Below, in pieces: positions 54,570-63,879 of a DNA stretch of 64,000 nt (position 1 is its first letter; the number at the start of each line of letters is the position of its first letter). The stretch comes from Thermoanaerobacterium butyriciformans (GTDB lineage: Bacteria; Bacillota; Thermoanaerobacteria; Thermoanaerobacterales; Thermoanaerobacteraceae), in the NCBI RefSeq assembly GCF_017874545.1, contig NZ_JAGGLT010000011.1, positions 24,144 through 88,143 on the forward strand. Direction: 5' to 3'. The notes under the pieces were generated by a model. The model did not search any database. It saw nothing but the letters and a program-made list of their open reading frames with translations, and was not told where the DNA came from. A program made the translations under genes and the position numbers.

Positions 54570-55770
54570 ATATTCTCACCTCATCAACAGTACATTTAGC
54601 TTCACCATCTTCAAACAACACGTATATTTTATCATTGACAAAAAGACTTTCAACCTTTGTAATTGGCCTTACATTATCTTTGTCCATTGTCAAAGTATAA
54701 CCACGCTTTAAAACATTTAAAGGACTTAAAGTATTTAATTTGTCAATCAGACTTATATATTTAAACTTTTTATTGTTTATAGTGCTGTAAATACTGTCTT
54801 CCATAATCCTATTTAAACTATTTAACCGTATCTTTAACTGCTGATTTTTTACAATTGGATTTTTACTTATAATTAGTTTTTTTAAACTATTTAGATGATG
54901 CCTTTTATCTATAATTATAGACATTGCATAGCGATATAAACTCTTTCTATAATTTTCTATTTTTTCATTGTAAAAATTAATATCAGTTACAGCTAATTCG
55001 GCTGCAGCAGATGGTGTCGGTGCTCTCAAATCAGCGACAAAATCAGCAATCGTAAAATCAGTCTCATGTCCGACAGCAGATATTATAGGTATTCTAGAAT
55101 TATAAATAGCTCTTGCCACTCTTTCTTCATTAAATGGATAAAAATCTTCAAATGAACCTCCACCTCTTCCTAATATAATTAAGTCAACATCATTTCTTCT
55201 ATTTACTTTCTTTATTGCTTCTTCAATCTCCAATGAAGCTGAACTGCCCTGAACCAAGATTGGAACCACCAATATATCTATAGATGGTTTCCTTCGTCTT
55301 AAAATATTTATTATGTCATGGATTGCTGCACCTGTTGGCGACGTTATTACACCAATTTTATTCGGATTTTTAGGAATTGGTTTCTTTTTATCAGAATCGA
55401 ATAATCCTTCGTTTCTAAGCTTCTGTTTTAATTTTTCAAAGGATAAAAAAAGCGCGCCTGCTCCTTCAACATCAATTTTAGAAACAAGCAATTCAAAAGC
55501 GCCGCTTTTTTCATAAACAGATATTCTGCCTGTCGCAACAACAGACATGCCATTTTTTACATCGACTTTTAAATCATTGATGTATTCCTCAAACATAACG
55601 CATTTCAAAGATGAATATTCATCCACCAATGTAAAATACAGTGCTTGTCCTCTAAAATGCAAATTCGATATTTCGCCTTTTATCATTACATGTTTTAATA
55701 TTATATCACTACCAACTATACTTTTTAAATAGTCATTGACTTGTTTTACTGTAAGTGTTTTTAATAGCAT
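54559..55770 (-). CDS. xseA: Exodeoxyribonuclease VII large subunit
   Basis: Degrades single-stranded DNA from both ends. N-terminal OB fold (about 6-105), then the catalytic domain with [69 protein letters not shown] motifs. 403 residues. The start lies 38 bases inside the end of folD. Confidence 0.96.
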   Translation of the reverse strand: MLLKTLTVKQVNDYLKSIVGSDIILKHVMIKGEISNLHFRGQALYFTLVDEYSSLKCVMFEEYINDLKVDVKNGMSVVATGRISVYEKSGAFELLVSKIDVEGAGALFLSFEKLKQKLRNEGLFDSDKKKPIPKNPNKIGVITSPTGAAIHDIINILRRRKPSIDILVVPILVQGSSASLEIEEAIKKVNRRNDVDLIILGRGGGSFEDFYPFNEERVARAIYNSRIPIISAVGHETDFTIADFVADLRAPTPSAAAELAVTDINFYNEKIENYRKSLYRYAMSIIIDKRHHLNSLKKLIISKNPIVKNQQLKIRLNSLNRIMEDSIYSTINNKKFKYISLIDKLNTLSPLNVLKRGYTLTMDKDNVRPITKVESLFVNDKIYVLFEDGEAKCTVDEVRIYER

Positions 55771-56584
55771 TTTTATATGCCTCCAACGTATTTAGTAAAA
55801 CCATAGAAGTTGTAACAGGGCCAACGCCACCTGGAACAGGTGTTATGTACAAGCAGCGATTTTCTGCACTTTGAAAATCACAATCTCCATATATCTTACC
55901 GTTGCACTCATTTATTCCAGCATCGATTAAAATAGCTCCTTCTTTTATCATATCACCATTAATAAGATTTTTCTTTCCTGCTGCTAATATAAGCACATCT
56001 GCCATCTTAGTGTATCTTTCTAATTCTACAGTTTTAGAATGGCACTGAGTTACTGTCATATCAAGATCTAGCATAAGTTTAGCAACTGGTTTTCCTAGTA
56101 TATTACTTCTACCTACGATAACAGCGTGTTTCCCAGTAAAGTTTACATCTAGTTGATTTAAAATTTCTAATATTGCACGTGGTGTACAAGGCAAATAAAG
56201 AGGATTGCCAGCAAATAGCCGTCCCATGTTATAAGTAGATATACAATCGACATCTTTAAGAGGATTAATAAGATCATAAGTTTTTTGTGCATTAAATGAT
56301 TTTGGAAGAGGCATTTCTACAATTATTCCATGTATATTATCATCGACATTTAATTCCTCCAACTTCTTTATAAATTTCTCTTCTTCACTTTCATTAAAAA
56401 AATATGTTGAAGCATCAATACCTACACTTGCACAAGCTTTAACTTTGGCATTTGCATATATTTTAGATGCACTATCATTTCCAGCAATGAGAATTGCAAG
56501 CTTTGGCTTATAATTATTGTCTTGAATTTCTGCTTTTATATTTTCCCTTATTCTTTTTGCAATTACTTTACCATCAATTATCAT
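55733..56584 (-). CDS. folD: Bifunctional methylenetetrahydrofolate dehydrogenase/cyclohydrolase
   Basis: Interconverts methylene-, methenyl- and formyl-THF. Shows KIYANAKVKAC with the catalytic Lys-Tyr region, GIIVEMPLP, KDVDCIST, the nucleotide motif GRSNILGKPVA and PVPGGVGPVT. ATG at 56584 gives MIIDGKVIAK and 283 residues, the usual length. It overlaps nusB by 11 bases and xseA by 38, a rather long overlap. Confidence 0.95.
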   Translation of the reverse strand: MIIDGKVIAKRIRENIKAEIQDNNYKPKLAILIAGNDSASKIYANAKVKACASVGIDASTYFFNESEEEKFIKKLEELNVDDNIHGIIVEMPLPKSFNAQKTYDLINPLKDVDCISTYNMGRLFAGNPLYLPCTPRAILEILNQLDVNFTGKHAVIVGRSNILGKPVAKLMLDLDMTVTQCHSKTVELERYTKMADVLILAAGKKNLINGDMIKEGAILIDAGINECNGKIYGDCDFQSAENRCLYITPVPGGVGPVTTSMVLLNTLEAYKNAIKNTYSKTSQ

Positions 56585-57005
56585 AATTATCACCATCATT
56601 ATTAAAATCTTTTACTAAATTTCCTAGAATCCCATTTATAAAAGACGGCGATTTCTCAGTGCTGTACTTTTTTGCTATCTCAACTGCTTCATTAATAGAA
56701 ACACTATTAGGTATGTCATCACAATATAATATTTCATAGAAACTGCATCTCATTATTGCCAAATCAATTTTTGCAATTCTATTAATATCCCAATTTTTAA
56801 GATACTTCTTTATCCTATCGTCAATATTATTTACATTCTCAACTATCCCATAAAACGTTTTTTCTATATAATCTTTTTCTTCTTCAGGATCATTATTCTC
56901 AAAAAATTTATTTAAAATATCAGAAGGTTCAGACTTTGATACATCAAATTGATATAATAGCTTTACTAACCACTCTCTTGCTTGAGTTCTATTCAAATCT
57001 TTCAA
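56574..57005 (-). CDS. nusB: Transcription antitermination factor NusB
   Basis: Binds boxA with NusE in rRNA antitermination. 143 residues. The N-terminal RTQAREWLVKLLYQFDVS and C-terminal SVSINEAVEIAKKYSTEKSPSFINGIL-type motif are both visible (IPNSVSINEAVEIAKKYS near residue 100). Overlaps DUF2273 and folD genes. Confidence 0.94.
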   Translation of the reverse strand: MKDLNRTQAREWLVKLLYQFDVSKSEPSDILNKFFENNDPEEEKDYIEKTFYGIVENVNNIDDRIKKYLKNWDINRIAKIDLAIMRCSFYEILYCDDIPNSVSINEAVEIAKKYSTEKSPSFINGILGNLVKDFNNDGDNYDN

Positions 57006-57238
57006 CTCCTCTTATTTAATTTTCCAATAAATCTAAATATAAAATCACTAAAATCATTTAAAGTTCCAGAATCAAATTTATATCCAATATAATAACCTAA
57101 AAAAATACATAAACAAATAAACAAAGTTTTTATAAAACCTAAAAAGATAATAAATAAAGATATAATTAGTCCAAGTAAAATCCCTACTATTTTTCCAAAA
57201 TGTCTACGAATTAATACCAGCAATTCTTCTCTGTTCAT
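57002..57238 (-). CDS. DUF2273 family small membrane protein
   Basis: 78 residues with two membrane segments (about 15-33 and 36-50) and a polar tail. DUF2273 proteins accompany Asp23/AmaP genes in Firmicutes, as here. They probably belong to the same membrane-anchored envelope-stress complex. The function is not known in detail. Confidence 0.82.
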   Translation of the reverse strand: MNREELLVLIRRHFGKIVGILLGLIISLFIIFLGFIKTLFICLCIFLGYYIGYKFDSGTLNDFSDFIFRFIGKLNKRS

Positions 57239-57240
57239 AA

Positions 57241-57777
57241 TTATTCTACCCTCATTTTTAAAGTTGAACTCAAATTCACTACATTTATTTTTACGCTATC
57301 GATATAAACAGCTGTCGTATTCTCTATATAGCTTTTTACATCTTTTTGAAGTTTTTCAGCAACCTCTGGTATATTAACGTCTGGTGAAACAGTTACATCA
57401 ATAGAAATTGATATTTTCTCATTAACTTTTGAAACATAGATCTTTTGTGTATTTATTCCATCATGGGTTCTTGCTTTTTTCTCTACAAGATTAGCAATAG
57501 TATTAAATGAAATAGAAATATTTCCATAATTGCTAGTTAAAACAATCAAAGCTACAGAATCAGATTTCTCATTTAATTCAGAGATAATAAAAATTATGCA
57601 AGCAATTATTAAAAGTATACCCGATACACTGTAAACATAGTTTTGACCTTGTAGTTGAAATATCTTTATAAACTTATACGGATCAATCAAATTAAACCCC
57701 AAACCAATTAATAAAATGGATAGTGCCATTATGATAATTATAAATATCATTAATAACATTTTATCAACTAATTTCAT
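57241..57777 (-). CDS. amaP: Alkaline shock response membrane anchor protein AmaP
   Basis: 178 residues with two N-terminal membrane segments (about 7-28 and 50-66) and an Asp23-like C-terminal domain (KTYVSKVNEKISISIDVTV-type region). It recruits Asp23 to the membrane in Staphylococcus. It lies between asp23 and DUF2273 genes. Confidence 0.86.
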   Translation of the reverse strand: MKLVDKMLLMIFIIIIMALSILLIGLGFNLIDPYKFIKIFQLQGQNYVYSVSGILLIIACIIFIISELNEKSDSVALIVLTSNYGNISISFNTIANLVEKKARTHDGINTQKIYVSKVNEKISISIDVTVSPDVNIPEVAEKLQKDVKSYIENTTAVYIDSVKINVVNLSSTLKMRVE

Positions 57778-57800
57778 TTTTGTTCCTCCATACTAAAATT

Positions 57801-57822
57801 AACCCTCTAGGATAAGAGGGTT
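57801..57822 (-). terminator. Possible attenuator hairpin between asp23 and amaP
   Basis: An 8-bp stem (57801-57808 with 57815-57822) is followed on the minus strand by AATTTTAG. The weak T tract suggests partial termination, which would give more asp23 than downstream mRNA. Confidence 0.5.
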
Positions 57823-57828
57823 TAAATA

Positions 57829-58224
57829 CTATTTATTTTCTTTAGGGGGTTCTTTAGATTTTTGTTCTTTTTCCATGTTAACGCCTTGAACATGTATATT
57901 TACTTCAACCGCTTTAAGACCAGTCATTGTTTCTATAGCCTTTTTTACATTTTCTTGGACATTCCATGCAATTTCAGGTATTCTTACCCCATAATCAACC
58001 ACAATATACAAATCAACTGCAGCTTCCTTCTCGCCAACCTGAACTTTGACACCTTTTGATAAATTTTTACGTCCAAGCATTTCAGTAATGCCATTTACAA
58101 CACCACCACTCATCCCTGCAACACCTGGAACTTCTGTTGCCGCTAATCCGGCTATTACCGCAACCACATCATCAGATATTTTGATCGTACCAAATTCAAG
58201 CTCTTGACTTATATTTTCCTCCAT
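57829..58224 (-). CDS. Asp23/Gls24 family envelope stress protein
   Basis: 131 residues from ATG at 58224, behind AAAGGAAG. Family marks: GTIKISDDVVAVIAGLAATE and the late VEVNIHVQGVN. It forms membrane-proximal networks through AmaP. The first gene of the asp23-amaP-DUF2273-nusB-folD-xse run, with a vegetative promoter. Confidence 0.92.
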   Translation of the reverse strand: MEENISQELEFGTIKISDDVVAVIAGLAATEVPGVAGMSGGVVNGITEMLGRKNLSKGVKVQVGEKEAAVDLYIVVDYGVRIPEIAWNVQENVKKAIETMTGLKAVEVNIHVQGVNMEKEQKSKEPPKENK

Positions 58225-58247
58225 AATAACACTTCCTTTCAATAAAT

Positions 58248-58276
58248 ATTATAACAGACAACCATTTATTTTACAA
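58248..58276 (-). promoter_or_regulatory. Sigma-A promoter for the asp23 unit
   Basis: TTGTAA (58271-58276), 17-base spacer, TATAAT (58248-58253), 23 bases before the asp23 start. It makes the unit independent of the spoIIIA operon upstream. Confidence 0.65.
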
Positions 58277-58282
58277 ATATAA

Positions 58283-58843
58283 CTAATTCATTCTATTCAT
58301 AATTTTTATGTTATCAAGAGGAAAACCAGTTTGTTGCGAAACTACATCTTGAATTTTTGCAACTTCATCCTCAGATAATTTATCTGCTTGTACTATAACA
58401 TTCGCTGTATTATTGTCTATTAATACTATAGCGTCTTGAAATCCCTTTGCTTTAATTAAATTTTCTAATATCAATTCTTTTTGATTTGTTTCAGTTAACT
58501 TGATGATCTGTTTCTGTGCTTCATCTCTAGTCTCCTGGCTAGTATTTTTATTATTTACTATTTCTTGCAATGCTTCCAAGCTACGGCTCCTATTGACATC
58601 TCTATCTTGCCTATATGATGAAAATAATCCACTTGATAATACTGTCGTAGCTTCTGACTGGTTATTTGAGGATGTGGAACTTGAAGCCTGGCTTTTATCT
58701 ATTAATTGCGTATTTAAATCATTGCTTTTACTTGAAGCATTTTTATTTATTCCATTTTGATAGCTATAATTAATGACAAAAGCTATCGCTATAAGCAAGA
58801 CCAAAGATGCAATTGCTATAGATTTTTTCTTTAAATACATCAT
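58283..58843 (-). CDS. spoIIIAH: Stage III sporulation protein AH
   Basis: A mother-cell half of the SpoIIQ-SpoIIIAH channel across the double membrane. 186 residues, an N-terminal membrane helix (about 8-26), a Ser-rich linker, and the YscJ/FliF-like ring-building domain at the C-terminus (about 95-180). AGGAGG at 7-base spacing supports the start. Last of the operon. Confidence 0.94.
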   Translation of the reverse strand: MMYLKKKSIAIASLVLLIAIAFVINYSYQNGINKNASSKSNDLNTQLIDKSQASSSTSSNNQSEATTVLSSGLFSSYRQDRDVNRSRSLEALQEIVNNKNTSQETRDEAQKQIIKLTETNQKELILENLIKAKGFQDAIVLIDNNTANVIVQADKLSEDEVAKIQDVVSQQTGFPLDNIKIMNRMN

Positions 58844-58862
58844 AGTATAACCTCCTAAAATT

Positions 58863-59438
58863 TTATTTTGAAGATACTACTTTAACCTTATATGCCGGAA
58901 TTCCCAATGCCGTCTCCACAGATGTCATAAGTTCATATTGAACATTGGGATCTTTCGCACCATCTGCTACAACAACAACACCTCTTATCTCTGGCATCAC
59001 CTTTTTTAAAATCATCGGTTGATTTTCTCCACTTGTAGTTTGTGATGTTACAATTTTGTTATTTGTTTCGCTCTGAATGGTCGTTCTTGTTCCACCGTTG
59101 CTGTCTTTTTCATTTGTAGTAGTTTCCGACTGAACTGTATCCATAGCCGCTACTACTTCTTCGTCAGAATCTAGCGTCACTAAAACATCTACATTCCCTG
59201 CTCCATGAATTTTTGACAAAATATTCTTTAATTCTAATTCCAGTTGACTTGCATAATCATCATTTGCAACTTGTTTTACAACCATTTGTTTATCTGAATC
59301 TTTATTTGTAGGTTTGGGCTTAAAAAATATGCTGGCCCCTATTAAAATAATCAAACCAATAATGAAAATTACTGTTAAATCTTGGATAGTCTTATTATCC
59401 GCCTTCAAAATTTTTTGCTTTAGTTTATTCAAATCCAC
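58863..59438 (-). CDS. spoIIIAG: Stage III sporulation protein AG
   Basis: Forms a large ring in the mother-cell membrane. 191 residues, one membrane helix (about 22-42), then a ring-building domain with KNILSKIHGAGNVDVLVTL and MPEIRGVVVVADGAKDP, both highly conserved. Confidence 0.95.
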   Translation of the reverse strand: MDLNKLKQKILKADNKTIQDLTVIFIIGLIILIGASIFFKPKPTNKDSDKQMVVKQVANDDYASQLELELKNILSKIHGAGNVDVLVTLDSDEEVVAAMDTVQSETTTNEKDSNGGTRTTIQSETNNKIVTSQTTSGENQPMILKKVMPEIRGVVVVADGAKDPNVQYELMTSVETALGIPAYKVKVVSSK

Positions 59439-59458
59439 ATTTATCCCCCTTTCATTTT

Positions 59459-60040
59459 TTATCTTTCCTCTATAGTTATATTCTTTAATGGTACATTATA
59501 GAATTTACTTATATCATTTTTAATGTCATCCAATATCTGTTCTTTTTCATCAAATTTACTTGTATCTATTATAATTTTTCCGTCATTTTTATCATTAACC
59601 ATTTTGTATTTAACGTTTGAAAGTACTACATGTACATTTTTTATCACACCAAAATTTTTATCGTTTAAATCTTCATTTATTGATGATTCTACTTCCACAT
59701 CAGAGGCGTCTATTACATCTAATATTTTTTCTTTTATCTGTTCATTCAATCTTTTTTTGTATTCAGCGACTATAAGCTTATTTCTCTCTACTTCAGCTTG
59801 TTTAGTCATGGAATTAATATCTATGTTGTTGTAATTATACTCCTTTTCCAATGTACTATTTATATCAACTCCATTCCTCAAAAAACCTAAAATGGGATTG
59901 ATAATAGCAATCATGATTGTCAATCCTATTACAACTTTCACGTATTTTTTCATATTCGAAGATGGAATCAAAAGTTCGAATACAATAGCTAAGATTGAAA
60001 TATATGCTATTTGAAGTATCCAATTTTTTACCATTTCCAC
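59459..60040 (-). CDS. spoIIIAF: Stage III sporulation protein AF
   Basis: Two N-terminal membrane segments (about 6-23 and 31-50) and a soluble C-terminal domain. GTG at 60040 is placed 9 bases after AAAGGGG and gives MEMVKNWI, which looks like other SpoIIIAF starts. ATG at 60049 is too near the site. About 193 residues. Confidence 0.9.
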   Translation of the reverse strand: MEMVKNWILQIAYISILAIVFELLIPSSNMKKYVKVVIGLTIMIAIINPILGFLRNGVDINSTLEKEYNYNNIDINSMTKQAEVERNKLIVAEYKKRLNEQIKEKILDVIDASDVEVESSINEDLNDKNFGVIKNVHVVLSNVKYKMVNDKNDGKIIIDTSKFDEKEQILDDIKNDISKFYNVPLKNITIEER

Positions 60041-60062
60041 ATCATGCATCCCCTTTTAGCCT

Positions 60063-61232
60063 TTATCTCATCATTATGCTAATACTAGATGCATTTATTA
60101 CAGCAGTTATCGATAAAAACATCATTACAGTTACAGATACCAATGCTGCAAATACATATGCGATAGATGTAGTAAGATCAGATATAAAATCAACTATTTT
60201 TTTGTCAGCTATTGGCTCTATTACGGCTGCAGAAAATTTATATATTAACATCACTGAAAATATCTTAATAATCGGGATAATAGCTATTAAAATTATAGAA
60301 ACAAGTCCAAAAGTGCTTATCGCCCCCTTTATTAAAAGCGATGCACTCATAATAGTATCGATGCTATCTGATAATATGCTGCCAACAACAGGCAAGAATG
60401 CCCCTACTGCATACTTTGTCGTCCTCGATATTGCACCATCTGCTATAGATGATGTGATCCCTTGAATCGTTATAACACCTATAAAAATACTAAGTAAAAT
60501 TGAAATAGCTGCGGTACAAATAGTTTTAAAAAAATCTGCGAGCTTATCTAAAGTAAACTTATCGGAAATACGACTTATCACTTTCACTACTGTCATAAAG
60601 AGTATTGCAGGAAGAATAAAGTCCTTGATTTCTTTAGCTGTAAATTCCACTACCATTATTAACGCAGGTTGAAAAAAAGATGCCGATGCAAAAGCTCCAA
60701 CGGAAGCCAACATTGTAATCAAAATTGGCAAAATCGCCTGCATAAAATTTACCATACTATCTATTGCATCTCTTCCAATGTTTAAAACGTTTGTGAAACT
60801 TTTTATTGCTACTATAACTAAAACTGCATATACAGCTATATGTGCAATTTGACTTATGCCATCATTTCCAAAAGAATTTTCTAAATTTGTCAATACCGCG
60901 CTAATTATTGCTAACAATATAAGCTGAATAAAAATATCTAATGATGATTTAACTTCATTAAAAAGAATTTTTAATATATTGCTGATAATGTCTTTTATAT
61001 TAAATGTTTCTTTTCCATTCAAAACATTTCTAATATATGTTTTAACATCTGTTATTGGAAATATATTTCCATTTTCCTCGTTTATTTCTTTGATCAATGA
61101 ATCGATTTGACTAGTATCAGCATTTTGTATTTGGCTATACAAATCATCATTCGTATCAGCATATGTTTTAATTGGAAATATAATTATTATTGAAATTAAC
61201 ATTAAAAATAAAATTTTTCTCACGTTTTTCAC
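60063..61232 (-). CDS. spoIIIAE: Stage III sporulation protein AE
   Basis: 389 residues, with an N-terminal signal (residues 1-25) and about seven to eight membrane segments. Family stretches include VEFTAKEIKDFILPAILF and TKYAVGAFLPVVGSILSDS. A large membrane component of the SpoIIIA-SpoIIQ feeding-tube complex. Confidence 0.95.
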   Translation of the reverse strand: MKNVRKILFLMLISIIIIFPIKTYADTNDDLYSQIQNADTSQIDSLIKEINEENGNIFPITDVKTYIRNVLNGKETFNIKDIISNILKILFNEVKSSLDIFIQLILLAIISAVLTNLENSFGNDGISQIAHIAVYAVLVIVAIKSFTNVLNIGRDAIDSMVNFMQAILPILITMLASVGAFASASFFQPALIMVVEFTAKEIKDFILPAILFMTVVKVISRISDKFTLDKLADFFKTICTAAISILLSIFIGVITIQGITSSIADGAISRTTKYAVGAFLPVVGSILSDSIDTIMSASLLIKGAISTFGLVSIILIAIIPIIKIFSVMLIYKFSAAVIEPIADKKIVDFISDLTTSIAYVFAALVSVTVMMFLSITAVINASSISIMMR

Positions 61233-61233
61233 C

Positions 61234-61620
61234 TCACGGCATTATAGAGACTATCGTATCAACAAGTGCTATTATTATAGGAAGTGATAAAAAGACAATT
61301 ATTATTTTTGCTGCTAACTCTATCTTAGTTGCTATATTTTTTTCATTAGCATCATTTGAAAGCTGAACTCCAAATTCCGCAATATAGGCAATACCAATTA
61401 TTTTAAAAATTGTTTTAACATATATATTGTTAATTCCGCTTTTATCAGCAATAGTATTTAAAACTGTTATTATATTGCTAATTTTAGGAATTACCATAAA
61501 AAATATAAGTATGCTGGCAATTAAACTTATTATCACTGCAAGGTCTTTGTTAGTTTCTCTCAGTATTGAGAGAATAATAATACATATAATACCAATCGCT
61601 ACAATTTGAACAATTTCCAT
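61234..61620 (-). CDS. spoIIIAD: Stage III sporulation protein AD
   Basis: 128 residues, four membrane segments, with the family core KTIFKIIGIAYIAEFGVQLS. Resembles an enlarged SpoIIIAC. Starts one base after spoIIIAE's upstream boundary (61232/61234). Confidence 0.94.
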   Translation of the reverse strand: MEIVQIVAIGIICIIILSILRETNKDLAVIISLIASILIFFMVIPKISNIITVLNTIADKSGINNIYVKTIFKIIGIAYIAEFGVQLSNDANEKNIATKIELAAKIIIVFLSLPIIIALVDTIVSIMP

Positions 61621-61652
61621 AGAAACAATTCCCTTCGTATATTTTCTCCTTT

Positions 61653-61856
61653 TTAATACAGTTGAAAGATACTCTTGACTGCTGTAAATAAATTGTTTAT
61701 CATTGTTATCACCATCATCAATACCACTACTACACCTGCCAGTGTAACCATCATCGCTTGCTCTTCTCTTCCTGATCTAATCAATATTTGATTAAGTACA
61801 GTTACTAAAATTCCGATTGCAGCTATCTTAAAAATTACATCTATGCTCAAAATCAT
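61653..61856 (-). CDS. spoIIIAC: Stage III sporulation protein AC
   Basis: 67 residues, two membrane segments, with the conserved NQILIRSGREEQAMMVTLAG. The short length is normal for the family. GAGG lies just upstream of the ATG. Confidence 0.95.
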   Translation of the reverse strand: MILSIDVIFKIAAIGILVTVLNQILIRSGREEQAMMVTLAGVVVVLMMVITMINNLFTAVKSIFQLY

Positions 61857-61863
61857 TACCTCC

Positions 61864-62379
61864 TCATAAAAATATGATAATTACTGCTATGCCTACCAAT
61901 ACGCCAAGATTTTTATATAGTTTTTCATTTTTTTTACTCAATTCTTCCGCATCACTAAGTTGCTTTTTAAGCAATTCAGATGTAAACTTAAAATTCTTTT
62001 CCTGATTATATATATCAGAATTTCCAAGTCCTTTTCCAAACGATTTTAATATTCTTATATCATCTTGATTTAAGTTAAGGTCTCCCACCTTATCAAGTGC
62101 AATTTCCCATGCTTCACTAGCCGTATATCCCTCGTTAGAATTTAAAATTTGAGACGCTATTAAAAAAAGCTTCCCAATACCTGATTCAGATGTTTCTGAT
62201 AATTTGGCAAATGCTTCTGATAAAGTTATTTGGTTATATGTAATTTCAGTAATCAAAATGTTAAGGCTTGATAAAATAGCTCTTATTGTCCGCCTTCTCA
62301 ACGTATATTTAAGCGATTTTAAATACCCTATCAAAGTTGATGAAATTAGAACCATTATCATTCCTATAATTTTTATCAT
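61864..62379 (-). CDS. spoIIIAB: Stage III sporulation protein AB
   Basis: 171 residues with an N-terminal membrane segment and a helical core that resembles secretion-system GspF-type proteins. Marks: LSSLNILITEITYNQITLSEAF and FGKGLGNSDIYNQEKNF. Overlaps spoIIIAA by four bases. Confidence 0.94.
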   Translation of the reverse strand: MIKIIGMIMVLISSTLIGYLKSLKYTLRRRTIRAILSSLNILITEITYNQITLSEAFAKLSETSESGIGKLFLIASQILNSNEGYTASEAWEIALDKVGDLNLNQDDIRILKSFGKGLGNSDIYNQEKNFKFTSELLKKQLSDAEELSKKNEKLYKNLGVLVGIAVIIIFL

Positions 62380-63371
62380 AATAAACTACATTCCTTTCTA
62401 TATGGTCCTTTAAAAATAGCCTTAAATTCTTTATCAAGAATGGCATCAATTGTACCGGCCCCTAATTTTCTGCTAAGAATTACGTACCTGTCAAACTCTC
62501 TGTTGTTTAGCATATCACATATGTATTTTTTTCTCATTATATCTTCTACATTGTTGCCGTGTACCGTAGTAATTATATTTACTCCTGCATTTAATGCTTC
62601 ATGTATAGCTAAAATATCTTCTATTTTCCCTATCTCATCGGTTATTATAACTTTTGGAGACATAGACCTTATCATCATTAAAATCCCAATATGTTTTGGA
62701 CATGAATCCAACACATCGGTACGGTATCCTACATCATTCTGTGGATTGCCTTTAAAACATGCGGCAATTTCTGATCTCTCATCAATTATTGATACATTTT
62801 CTCCATTAAAATCCGCCATCCCATTACTAATATTGCGAGCTATATCTCTAAGCAATGTTGTTTTCCCACATTGTGGAGGCGAAATTATCAACGTATTGTA
62901 CACAATATTGGGATATTTTATAATATACTTCATAATTTCATCAGATGCCCCTATACATTGGCGCACTATTCTATAATTAAAGCCTGAAATATTTATAATC
63001 GTTTTTATTGATCCATTTTCAAGAACGCATTTTCCACAAATTCCAACTCTATATCCGCCCTTTAATGTTATGTATCCATTTTTAATCTCATTTTCGAAAG
63101 CATATATCGAAGATTTTGATATAAGTTGCAATGCTTTTTCACAGTCTTCATTTGTTACTATGTACGCTAATTTTGGTGAGTTAACAATCTTTCCATCAAT
63201 CGATAGAAATTTTTCTTGATTATCTACATGAATCATCAATGGTTTATCTATTCTGAGCCTTATTTCCTCTAAACTTTCTTTCAAATTATCATCAAGTTTG
63301 TTGATTATATTTCTAACAGTAAATGGCAATGAATACAGTAATTCATCATAATTTTTGCTTTTGTTTATCAT
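62376..63371 (-). CDS. spoIIIAA: Stage III sporulation protein AA (secretion-type ATPase)
   Basis: 331 residues. Walker A is ISPPQCGKTTLLRDIAR and Walker B VIITDEIG. The N-terminal domain has GVRVGICG-like GGYRVGICGKCV. It is related to type II/IV secretion ATPases and is needed for forespore sigma-G activity. AGGAGG at 7-base spacing supports the start. First gene of the operon. Confidence 0.96.
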   Translation of the reverse strand: MINKSKNYDELLYSLPFTVRNIINKLDDNLKESLEEIRLRIDKPLMIHVDNQEKFLSIDGKIVNSPKLAYIVTNEDCEKALQLISKSSIYAFENEIKNGYITLKGGYRVGICGKCVLENGSIKTIINISGFNYRIVRQCIGASDEIMKYIIKYPNIVYNTLIISPPQCGKTTLLRDIARNISNGMADFNGENVSIIDERSEIAACFKGNPQNDVGYRTDVLDSCPKHIGILMMIRSMSPKVIITDEIGKIEDILAIHEALNAGVNIITTVHGNNVEDIMRKKYICDMLNNREFDRYVILSRKLGAGTIDAILDKEFKAIFKGPYRKECSLL

Positions 63372-63394
63372 TACATGTCCTCCTCTCTATAAAA

Positions 63395-63423
63395 ATTATA
63401 TTTACGACTGTATATATTTATGA
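63395..63423 (-). promoter_or_regulatory. Sigma-E-like promoter of the spoIIIA operon
   Basis: TCATAAA (63417-63423) matches 5 of 7 for the sigma-E -35 box KMATATT. AATATAAT (63395-63402) matches 7 of 8 for CATATAAT. The spacing is 14 bases. spoIIIA is a sigma-E operon in Bacillus. Confidence 0.6.
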
Positions 63424-63463
63424 ATAAAAAAATACTCACTAAAATAATTTAGTGAGTATTTTT
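63424..63463 (-). terminator. Rho-independent terminator after the CD1247-type gene
   Basis: A long stem made by ATACTCACTAAA and its complement, with A and T runs on both sides. It separates the gene at 63480 from the spoIIIA operon. Confidence 0.85.
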
Positions 63464-63479
63464 TACATTGGTCTATGGT

Positions 63480-63878
63480 CTATTCTTTATCATCATCTTC
63501 ATAAATAACTACATCTTTCACATTGATCGTTTCATTACAATGAGGACATACTATTTCTGCATCTTCATCGTCAAGAATTTCGTCTTCTACGCTCATAAGC
63601 ATATGACATTTGGGACATTCAACTTCAACATAATCATATTCGTCGTCAGACTCATCATCGTAAATTTCATCTTCTACTTCTGACAAATCTTCGTCGATGG
63701 CGCCTACATAATCATCAAGTTCTGATTGTGAGGTTTCCAAGTCATTTATAGCATCCGCAAAGTCTTCCAGCGCATCGATTATGGCAATCAACACTCTGCC
63801 CTCTTTAGTCTTTTCGTCAATCTCCAAGCCATCCACGAGACCTCGTAAATACGATATGCGCTCGTATAAATACTCCAT
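63480..63878 (-). CDS. CD1247 N-terminal domain protein with zinc ribbon
   Basis: 132 residues: an N-terminal helical hairpin (YERISYLRGLVDGLEID), a very acidic middle, and a zinc ribbon with CPKC and CPHC (about residues 88 and 111). This clostridial family regularly precedes spoIIIA. The function is unknown. The acidic stretch and ribbon suggest protein or nucleic acid contact, which is inference only. Confidence 0.82.
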   Translation of the reverse strand: MEYLYERISYLRGLVDGLEIDEKTKEGRVLIAIIDALEDFADAINDLETSQSELDDYVGAIDEDLSEVEDEIYDDESDDEYDYVEVECPKCHMLMSVEDEILDDEDAEIVCPHCNETINVKDVVIYEDDDKE

Positions 63879-63879
63879 C

